A DNA stretch of 5,665 nt from Parachlamydiales bacterium (GTDB lineage: Bacteria > Chlamydiota > Chlamydiia > Chlamydiales > Rhabdochlamydiaceae), in NCBI GenBank assembly GCA_020050965.1, contig JAGVJV010000197.1, positions 1 through 5,665 of the forward strand, read 5' to 3'. The stretch's first letter is position 1. Each line of letters starts with the position of its first letter. Shown in pieces: positions 1 to 4,674 of the stretch. The position numbers and the translations under genes are program-made. The notes under the pieces are model-generated. The model was given only the letters and a program-made list of their open reading frames with translations. It was not told where the DNA came from and did not search any database.

Positions 1-368
1 ATGGCAGTATCGGCCAGCTTTTTCACTTGAGGATCCTTCGTCTTTTCAGAAGCCTCCTCTAGCAGATGCTCGCCGCGTGCCACCTCAGTCGTTGTCAGAG
101 CATAGCTGAGACCCAAAAAGGCCTTGGCCATCTCATTATTGGGCTCTTTTGCAATCACTTCGTCAAATAGAGTACAAGCCTGCTTGAGCTCGAGTTTCAT
201 GAGGTGCATATAGCCTCTGCCCACCTTTGGGAGCGTATTGTCGGGCTTGAGCAGCTCAGAAGCTTTAAAAAGCTTGGAAGCAGCATCTTCATCGGCCTGA
301 TTAACAGCGATGAATCCCGCTTCACAGAGTAGAATGAAGTGGTCTTTAAACTTTTGAAGATCAGCCAT
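1..368 (-). CDS. cdsG: CdsG, TPR-type type III needle co-chaperone (3' end outside window)
   Basis: An open frame starts at ATG 368 and runs off the left edge, giving 122 visible residues (MADLQKFKDHF...). The protein is helical, with three TPR-like helix pairs at about residues 11-44, 45-78 and 79-112; the second includes the pattern GRGYMHLMKLELKQACTLF followed by a proline turn at EPNN. In Chlamydia the equivalent protein (CT667, YscG-like) binds the needle subunit CdsF together with CdsE in the cytoplasm and stops it polymerising early. Identification rests on the TPR pattern plus position directly after cdsF; TPR sequence alone would be unspecific. It is 15 bases from the cdsF stop, with a purine-rich AAGGATAGG upstream as a modest ribosome site. 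It is probably the last or next-to-last gene visible of the operon. The chlamydial family is about 150 residues, so roughly 25-30 residues are missing here. Confidence 0.83.
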   Translation of the reverse strand, partial: MADLQKFKDHFILLCEAGFIAVNQADEDAASKLFKASELLKPDNTLPKVGRGYMHLMKLELKQACTLFDEVIAKEPNNEMAKAFLGLSYALTTTEVARGEHLLEEASEKTKDPQVKKLADTA

Positions 369-383
369 GGTATTAACCTATCC

Positions 384-647
384 TTATTGAGTTTTTTGGT
401 TTCTAATCGAGTTATTGATCACGGACATCACCTGGCTGATGACGTTTGAGATCGACTCACCGATCTGAGTCACTTGGCTCATTTGGAATTGCAAGAGCAA
501 AAATTTACCGGGCGTCGCCTGGGAGACCTTGCTGGCTACCGCCCGAACGGCAGAAACCACCTGGCTCTGAAGCTTAATGTAGGCCTTGATCAGAGTCGTA
601 AATGTAATCGTTCCCGACCATGGTGAGTGATAAGTAGGTCCACTCAT
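384..647 (-). CDS. cdsF: CdsF, type III secretion needle subunit (SctF/YscF family)
   Basis: This 87-residue protein is the subunit that polymerises into the hollow extracellular needle. The family signal is the C-terminal helix, residues 46-84, containing PGKFLLLQFQMSQVTQIGES and then ISNVISQVMSVINNSIRNQK, which closely matches chlamydial CdsF (CT666). The proline-glycine turn at 46-47 sits where needle subunits have the kink between their two helices. The N-terminal part (residues 1-20) is more variable and rich in Ser, Thr and Pro. There is no signal peptide, as expected for a substrate of its own secretion system. ATG 647 is preceded by AAGGAG at 656-661, overlapping the cdsE stop and eight bases from the start, so the start is firm and translation is probably coupled to cdsE. 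Flanking cdsE and cdsG encode the two co-chaperones of this subunit. Confidence 0.93.
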   Translation of the reverse strand: MSGPTYHSPWSGTITFTTLIKAYIKLQSQVVSAVRAVASKVSQATPGKFLLLQFQMSQVTQIGESISNVISQVMSVINNSIRNQKTQ

Positions 648-659
648 GTTGTATTCTCC

Positions 660-902
660 TTATTTTTTCTTCTTCTCAATAACTCGTTTTAGGACACGCT
701 GCAGCGCCGCGTAGGCATGTAATAGAACGCCATATTCATCAAAATCATCGTTGTCAGCGCCTTGTCTGAGCAGTGTTTTCAGCTTCCCAATCCGCTCTTC
801 CACTTCTTTCGCTAGAGCCTTAGCCTTAGAGGGATCCTTGTGTAATTCCGACTCTAAGTCAAACTCGAAGGGCTCTTTAGGTTTTTTTTCCAAACCAAAC
901 AT
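660..902 (-). CDS. cdsE: CdsE, small type III needle co-chaperone (chlamydial CT665 family)
   Basis: The product is 80 residues, highly charged and predicted almost wholly helical. Residues 27-47 (KALAKEVEERIGKLKTLLRQG) and 54-76 (the segment around EYGVLLHAYAALQRVLKRV) form two amphipathic helices joined by an acidic loop (ADNDDFD), which suits a helical hairpin that wraps a needle subunit. It ends in a run of lysines. In Chlamydia, CdsE (CT665) works with CdsG to hold CdsF monomeric in the cytoplasm. The match is to the chlamydial family pattern (EERI...TL.RQG, VLLH.Y.ALQ.V) and to the conserved slot between cdsD and cdsF. ATG 902 has AGGAG at 908-912 five bases upstream. The 62-base gap to cdsD is the widest in this operon and holds a small inverted repeat (913-917 with 923-927) next to the ribosome site. 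Confidence 0.9.
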   Translation of the reverse strand: MFGLEKKPKEPFEFDLESELHKDPSKAKALAKEVEERIGKLKTLLRQGADNDDFDEYGVLLHAYAALQRVLKRVIEKKKK

Positions 903-964
903 ATAAACTCCTAGGTTTCCCGAACCTGATCATGCTCATCGTCAATTTTTTGTACAACAGCAAT

Positions 965-2692
965 TTACTGCACGTTGTAATCGATCCTAAAATGCTGTCC
1001 ATCCTTCTCGAGCAAGACAATCTTGGGCTTTATCGAAGTAATGAGCATCCCCTCAAGAATATCGCCCTGCCCCAAAATTCTTCCATTGATCACAACGTAA
1101 AAATCCATCTCGTCCCGCTTGGAGTAACCGGTGACAGTGAACTGACTGGACAGATCGGTCTGCTCAGCCTCAGCTGTCGTCACAATCGCATAATTTCTCA
1201 CTTCCCGAATTCCCGGTACCTTTTTAAAATCGGCCACCAGTTCAGACAGAGTCATATCCTTATTTTTTCCTACACGGCCTGCAAGCACCAAATCGCCATC
1301 GACGAGGTCAAAAGTAATACCCGATAGCCCCTTATTCATGAGCATCGCAGCGATCTCCGATTGCAAACTCTTTTCGACAACCACTTGGTTCTGAAGTCTA
1401 TCTAAGTAATTGAAATTGAGGTTGATATAATCGCTAAGAGCCACTGCATTCTGAAGGGTGTCGATATAGCCCCTCAGAACAAACCTTCCAGGCTCGGTCG
1501 CGTACATCGAAACGCTAGCCCACTGAGGATTGTTCGAGAGCAAATCATTCATGTTCTGCCAAACCAGCTCGTCAACGACCACATTGTCTTGAACCGTCTT
1601 AATAAAGGGGAGCTCTTTAAGCGCAAAGAGCAGCTCCTGATGATTCACCTTAGTTAAAACGTGTCCCACCAAAAAGAGCTTGCCCGAAGGTTGATTGAAA
1701 GTGAACTGTACCCCAGTAAATTGGGCTAAAGCCTCACGGATATTCTCACTTTCATTGATCTGTTTGACCACGATCGGCTCAGACTTAAATAGAGAGATCA
1801 TCCCAAAGATACTGACAAATAGGACGCTGATCATCGCCGCTGCCAGAGCCAAATGGCGCTTAGGGATCACCATCTCCTTCCAGTCGCCCTTTTCCTTTCT
1901 TGCCGCCACCGCTTCCGGAGTCCGCGTCGAAGGCATTACAGCAGCTTGTGCCACAATCGTCTCACGGGCCTCGAGACGATCCACCACCAAAAACGTCGTC
2001 GTTCCTAAAGCAACCAAATCCTGAGAAGTGAGCAGCGTTTTTTCAGTAATTAACTCCCCATTAACAATCACCCCATTGCGGCTTCCCAAATCTTCGATGA
2101 AGACATTATCCCCTTCATCAATAGACAGGCGGGCATGTTGGCGCGAGACACTCAAATCTTGGAAGACGATATCGCAAATATTGGGGTCCTTCCCGATCAG
2201 ATAAGTAGACGACTTGTGCATGGCGAACTCAGCGCCTGCATTGGGTCCAGAGATCACCTTGAGCAGCCAGCGAGTCTCCGGATGGGGCCCAAAATGGAGC
2301 TCTGAGGGCATTTCTGCTCGGGGACCCTCGCTTCTAGCCGGCTCAGCAGCAGGGGGTGGCGCCCTAAGCTCCTCATCGTGAGGAGGTTTCTCGCTAAAGT
2401 TAAAAAAGGTCGAACCTATTTGGATGATATCGCCCTCTTTCAAAAGAACAGGCTCAGCGATGACCATCCCGTTCTGAGTGGCCGGATTGACAGTGCTTAA
2501 ATTTTCGAGGATAAAACCTTCAGGACTAAGGCGCACAATCGCGTGCCTTCTGGAAACCATCGGGTCTTCGAGCAAAATGTCGGTCGTGTCAGGATCTCTT
2601 CCAAGAGTCCATTCGTTGTTCTCTTTTCCCTCTTCGAAGACGATTGTGAGCCCGGCAAGTGGGCCCTCTTCTGCAATTAGATATCCGTTCAT
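965..2692 (-). CDS. cdsD: CdsD, inner-membrane ring protein with two FHA domains (SctD/YscD family)
   Basis: This is the inner-membrane ring component of the injectisome. I start it at ATG 2692 (575 residues), not at TTG 2743, because ATG 2692 overlaps the upstream TGA as ATGA and the protein then begins directly with the first FHA fold. Domains: FHA1 about 15-102 (GRD 31-33, SRRHA 47-51); a proline- and alanine-rich linker 103-140; FHA2 about 142-238 (GKD 167-169, SRQHA 183-187, SRNG 204-207); a membrane helix about 281-302; then a periplasmic part with three BON/ring-building-like modules at about 318-375, 377-441 and 443-504, and a C-terminal beta-rich segment 518-575. Both FHA domains keep phosphothreonine-binding-type Ser-Arg-x-His motifs; chlamydial CdsD is known to be phosphorylated by the kinase PknD. 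C. trachomatis CdsD is about 830 residues, so this is a compact version. Membrane topology (cytoplasmic N-terminus, periplasmic C-terminus) follows the family. Confidence 0.92.
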   Translation of the reverse strand: MNGYLIAEEGPLAGLTIVFEEGKENNEWTLGRDPDTTDILLEDPMVSRRHAIVRLSPEGFILENLSTVNPATQNGMVIAEPVLLKEGDIIQIGSTFFNFSEKPPHDEELRAPPPAAEPARSEGPRAEMPSELHFGPHPETRWLLKVISGPNAGAEFAMHKSSTYLIGKDPNICDIVFQDLSVSRQHARLSIDEGDNVFIEDLGSRNGVIVNGELITEKTLLTSQDLVALGTTTFLVVDRLEARETIVAQAAVMPSTRTPEAVAARKEKGDWKEMVIPKRHLALAAAMISVLFVSIFGMISLFKSEPIVVKQINESENIREALAQFTGVQFTFNQPSGKLFLVGHVLTKVNHQELLFALKELPFIKTVQDNVVVDELVWQNMNDLLSNNPQWASVSMYATEPGRFVLRGYIDTLQNAVALSDYINLNFNYLDRLQNQVVVEKSLQSEIAAMLMNKGLSGITFDLVDGDLVLAGRVGKNKDMTLSELVADFKKVPGIREVRNYAIVTTAEAEQTDLSSQFTVTGYSKRDEMDFYVVINGRILGQGDILEGMLITSIKPKIVLLEKDGQHFRIDYNVQ

Positions 2693-3090
2693 AAAATCGT
2701 ATCTTCCGCTTGTTTCACGTGGCGGTCGATTTCCTCTCTCCAATACTCAACGATATTGGCGAAGTCCTCTAAGGCCCCTTTAAAGGCCCGGTAATCCATG
2801 TCATAAGGCATTCCTAAAGAGAGTGTCAAGAGATTCTCTTCCCCCTTTAATGCAATCGCTGCCCCCATCGTCCCTTGACCAAACAGATTAGCCTTCATCA
2901 GTTGAATGAACAGCTCCTCCTTCTTTACTTTGGGGCAAGGCGCTAGCGGACAGTAGAAATAAGAACCTGGATCTAAAGGTTTTACCTCAATCTTCATTGC
3001 AGGCAGGGGAAGAACAAAACGTCCTGTCTCCGTCTTCTCAAGATCGGGATTCAAATGTAACTCGTCGCACAGCTCTTTCAGATGATCCAT
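2689..3090 (-). CDS. Class I type III secretion chaperone, CesT/SycE-like (CT663 equivalent)
   Basis: This 133-residue acidic protein has the class I (Tir/CesT-SycE) chaperone pattern: an N-terminal helix (DHLKELCDEL), beta strands through residues 23-47, the diagnostic stretch 60-81 (LFIQLMKANLFGQGTMGAA and onward) for the dimer helix and following strand, LTLSL at 88-92, and a final long helix 103-127 (FKGALEDFANIVEYW). Such dimers bind secreted effectors or translocators near their N-termini and bring them to the export gate. Its place directly before cdsD matches CT663 in Chlamydia. The substrate cannot be read from sequence. Two starts compete: GTG 3099 (136 residues, CAGG six bases upstream) and ATG 3090 (133 residues, only a weak GAG). 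I favour ATG, with limited confidence. Its TGA overlaps the cdsD ATG by four bases, implying translational coupling. It is the first gene of the leftward operon. Confidence 0.85.
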   Translation of the reverse strand: MDHLKELCDELHLNPDLEKTETGRFVLPLPAMKIEVKPLDPGSYFYCPLAPCPKVKKEELFIQLMKANLFGQGTMGAAIALKGEENLLTLSLGMPYDMDYRAFKGALEDFANIVEYWREEIDRHVKQAEDTIL

Positions 3091-3122
3091 ATAACTCACT
3101 CAATACCTGGGTGCTAGGTAAA

Positions 3123-3151
3123 ATTAAAGCCCCAAACGAATTTAATTGCAA
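3123..3151 (-). promoter_or_regulatory. Predicted sigma-66/sigma-70 promoter of the leftward type III operon
   Basis: Read on the minus strand, TTGCAA (3151-3146) is followed by a 17-base spacer and TTTAAT (3128-3123), which is five of six bases of the -10 consensus. The -35 matches four of six. Transcription would begin near 3116, leaving a leader of about 17-26 bases before the chaperone start. This is the best promoter in the divergent spacer in this direction; it is a prediction from hexamers and spacing only. Confidence 0.5.
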
Positions 3152-3195
3152 TCCTAATCTTCAAAACCTTCACTATTAGCTTCTTAAAATTGCCC

Positions 3196-3224
3196 TTAAA
3201 ATTTAAATAATTATTTGATATAAT
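3196..3224 (+). promoter_or_regulatory. Predicted promoter of the 145-residue gene, with start codon at the expected +1
   Basis: A perfect TATAAT lies at 3219-3224, with TTAAAA (four of six matches to the -35) at 3196-3201 and a 17-base spacer. The ATG at 3231 falls seven bases after the -10, where transcription should begin, so the transcript would be leaderless or translated from a later start. The spacer holds the perfect 12-base palindrome AAATAATTATTT (3205-3216), and the 9-base direct repeat CTTAAAATT occurs at 3183-3191 and 3195-3203. Confidence 0.5.
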
Positions 3225-3230
3225 GAATTT

Positions 3231-3668
3231 ATGATCAAAAGGGAATACGAAAGACTCCTCTCCCTCCTCGAGCAGGGAGAAAAGGTCCAAATGGAAGAGG
3301 TACTCAGAGAGGCGGTCGTCTTCTTTGAAACCCTGCGCAAAGAATTCCCATCGGCAGATAAAGACAAGCGTGAAGAGATGGTCCATATGATGACCCATCT
3401 CCATTCCAAGCTCCAAGAAATATCCAAGAAAACAGCTGAGAAGTCTGGGATGTCGGAAGACGAGCTCAACGCTTATGCTGAAAACCCTAGTAACTTCACA
3501 CCTGAACAGTGGCAGCTCGTCCAGCAAAGCCGGCGCGATCTCTACGATTCAGCCCGTAAGTTCTCCTCTTCGATGTCACAGGAACCCACTGAGGATCAAA
3601 AGCATCCGAAGAAAAAAATCCATTCCCCAGCCAAACGAGCCAAGCGCTCTGATTGGACAAAGTCCTAA
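3231..3668 (+). CDS. Conserved-looking chlamydial hypothetical protein with basic tail
   Basis: The product is 145 residues with unknown function. Residues 1-35 and 44-70 are helical and charged, likely coiled coil or helical hairpin. The most distinctive part is 73-96, GMSEDELNAYAENPSNFTPE and QW, followed by a helix and a Lys/Arg/Pro-rich tail (126-143) ending RSDWTKS. From memory, this core plus a basic tail resembles the chlamydial hypothetical CT635 (144 residues); I could not verify that. The start is uncertain: ATG 3231 has no ribosome site and sits at the predicted transcription start, while ATG 3291 (125 residues) has AGGGAG at 3274-3279 and AAAAGG at 3280-3285. Starting at 3231 keeps a good amphipathic helix and a length close to that family. 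It is divergent from the type III operon and 109 bases before the tandem paralogs. A type III chaperone or nucleic-acid-binding role is possible but not shown. Confidence 0.75.
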   Translation: MIKREYERLLSLLEQGEKVQMEEVLREAVVFFETLRKEFPSADKDKREEMVHMMTHLHSKLQEISKKTAEKSGMSEDELNAYAENPSNFTPEQWQLVQQSRRDLYDSARKFSSSMSQEPTEDQKHPKKKIHSPAKRAKRSDWTKS

Positions 3669-3701
3669 GCTCCCTCTTCTTAATACTTCCTAAACAAAAA
3701 T

Positions 3702-3730
3702 TTGACAAAAAATTAATAAACAGGTATAAT
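3702..3730 (+). promoter_or_regulatory. Perfect-consensus promoter of tandem gene 1
   Basis: TTGACA at 3702-3707 and TATAAT at 3725-3730 are separated by exactly 17 bases, a full match to the vegetative sigma consensus. The region is A+T-rich upstream (TAAACAAAAA), as for an UP-type element. Transcription should start near 3737, giving a leader of about 40 bases. The same arrangement recurs before the second copy, so it is very unlikely to be chance. Confidence 0.85.
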
Positions 3731-3777
3731 TGCGATTAAGGAAGATTGTAATTAATTAAAATGAGTGAATAAAAACC

Positions 3778-4557
3778 ATGTCAAGTAATAGCGATTTTTA
3801 TCCAGAGTTAAATCCTCAGACAGCCCAGGACTGGGCCGCCTATGAAAATGCCATTAACCAATATGGCATTGACCTGAAAGAGATTCAAAAGCTGGCAGCA
3901 ATGCTCGTCCATGCGAAGACCCAGTTTGGCTACAACATGTACCAGGTAATGGAGTTAGAGGATGCCGTCAATAATAAAGGCGGTGACCAGGTTGGAATTC
4001 TATCTGCAACTGAAAACTTCGATACAGACTTGCGCAACCTGCTCCAAGATGCTCAGAACAATTACAACGGGCTTCTAGGTGATGGTAAGGACTATGCAGA
4101 ACCTACTCCCCAAGAATGTGCAGATGCAGAAAAATTCAAGCAGGATATTGATCAATTACAGGCAATCCTTGATTGGCAGCAGTCGCCAAGTTGTAAAAAT
4201 CCCATTATCGATAAGGGAACGATCGATAACATCAGTTCAGCGATTAAGAATATTAAAGACGCGTTTGGTGATAAATGGAATGATCAACCAGGAACTTCTC
4301 CAGGACTCGGTATTGCAGGATCTATCTTGTTTGCCGTTAACCAGCAGAATGCGGGGAAATATAGTCCATTACTCAAGTCGATTTCAGATGGCTTGCAAAC
4401 AGTCAACCAGTCGGTTTCGGCACTTTCAACCTCAACGAATACAAAGCTTCAGTTCCAGTCAGAGCAGTATAAGCAGGGCTTAAGTCAGCTCCAAGCTGTG
4501 ATTGAGTCAGAAACAAAGCTCACTGCGGCGATGATCCAAAACGAAAAAAGTAATTAA
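3778..4557 (+). CDS. Tandem paralog 1: helical, signal-less protein, candidate type III filament/tip-like substrate
   Basis: I do not recognise a named family. The 259-residue product is hydrophilic, with no signal peptide or membrane helix. Residues 1-10 are Ser/Asn-rich (MSSNSDFYPE), as in many type III secretion signals. Helical blocks cover 14-62 (ENAINQYGIDL, QFGYNMYQ), 82-99 and 116-134. A conserved CKNPII (139-144) precedes DKGTIDNISSAIKN (145-158); a variable Gly/Pro/Asn-rich loop follows (163-195); then a long coiled-coil-like C-terminus (202-258). The DKG-x-I/L-x-x-I-x-x-A-I pattern and long polar final helix recall SseB (DKGGLQAIKAAL) and EspA. This suggests an extracellular filament or tip protein, which is inference. 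A secreted effector is the main alternative. The ribosome site is poor: where copy 2 has AGGAG, this gene has ATGAG twelve bases from the start. Its strong promoter is at 3702-3730. Confidence 0.9.
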   Translation: MSSNSDFYPELNPQTAQDWAAYENAINQYGIDLKEIQKLAAMLVHAKTQFGYNMYQVMELEDAVNNKGGDQVGILSATENFDTDLRNLLQDAQNNYNGLLGDGKDYAEPTPQECADAEKFKQDIDQLQAILDWQQSPSCKNPIIDKGTIDNISSAIKNIKDAFGDKWNDQPGTSPGLGIAGSILFAVNQQNAGKYSPLLKSISDGLQTVNQSVSALSTSTNTKLQFQSEQYKQGLSQLQAVIESETKLTAAMIQNEKSN

Positions 4558-4559
4558 TA

Positions 4560-4583
4560 ATTAGGATGTTACGGCATCTTAAT
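4560..4583 (+). other. Small hairpin between the tandem genes
   Basis: ATTAGGATG (4560-4568) can pair with CATCTTAAT (4575-4583) around a six-base loop, giving nine pairs including one G-U. It begins just after the first paralog's stop. No T-run follows, so it is not a standard intrinsic terminator; it may stabilise the 3' end or give weak termination. Its right arm is shared with copy 1's upstream sequence, but the left arm is not. Confidence 0.35.
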
Positions 4584-4600
4584 ATTACCTAAACAAAAAC

Positions 4601-4629
4601 TTGACAGATAATTAATTTTTTATTATAAT
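4601..4629 (+). promoter_or_regulatory. Perfect-consensus promoter of tandem gene 2 and the following gene
   Basis: TTGACA at 4601-4606 and TATAAT at 4624-4629 lie 17 bases apart. Between the two copies the spacer and flanks have changed while both hexamers and the spacing are intact, which points to selection for strong expression. Transcription should begin near 4636, giving a leader of about 39 bases. No further promoter is seen before the next gene at 5494, so both probably share this one. Confidence 0.85.
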
Positions 4630-4660
4630 TGCGTATAAGGGAAGTTATAATTTAGTTAAA

Positions 4661-4665
4661 AGGAG
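4661..4665 (+). promoter_or_regulatory. Strong ribosome binding site of tandem gene 2
   Basis: AGGAG, within GTTAAAAGGAG, lies nine bases before ATG 4675 and fixes that start. The same GTTAAAAGGAG block precedes the gene at 5494. The first paralog has lost this site (GTTAAAAGGAG corresponds to ATTAAAATGAG), so translation efficiency should differ between copies. Confidence 0.8.
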
Positions 4666-4674
4666 TAATAAATA

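Larger units (their letters stand above)
3678..4557 (+). repeat. Tandem duplication, copy 1 (promoter plus gene)
   Basis: The repeated unit begins at TCTTAATA (3678-3685), includes the CCTAAACAAAAA upstream block, the promoter, the leader and the whole gene. It matches 4577-5466. Promoter hexamers are exactly 899 bases apart in the two copies and the start codons 897 apart. The coding similarity is high, with many differences that look synonymous. Confidence 0.85.

Noticed and set aside
903..964. Possible internal promoter before cdsE (minus strand, TTGTAC-17-CATGAT)
   Set aside because: Only three of six and four of six bases match the hexamers. The wider gap is noted, but an internal promoter is not supported.
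932..1327. Plus-strand open frame of 131 residues opposite cdsD
   Set aside because: It lies antisense to the conserved periplasmic part of CdsD, has no ribosome site or recognisable domain, and its composition is that of a reverse-complement shadow.
1695..2024. Plus-strand open frame of 109 residues opposite cdsD
   Set aside because: It is antisense to the membrane and FHA2 region of CdsD, with no start signal or family pattern.
2478..2783. Plus-strand open frame of 101 residues
   Set aside because: It is antisense to FHA1 of CdsD and the chaperone C-terminus; the minus-strand reading explains the sequence fully.
3114..3527. Minus-strand open frame of 137 residues opposite the 145-residue gene
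   Set aside because: It is Phe/Leu-rich as expected for antisense of a charged helical protein, runs through the divergent promoter region, and has no ribosome site.
3669..3701. Terminator after the 145-residue gene
   Set aside because: No stem stronger than about four pairs and no T-run were found, so no terminator is called.
4079..4483. Overlapping alternative-frame open reading frame in copy 1, with a similar one at 4868-5248 in copy 2
   Set aside because: They resemble each other only because the DNA of the duplicated genes is similar. Starts differ in position and the products are Arg/Ser-rich without structure.
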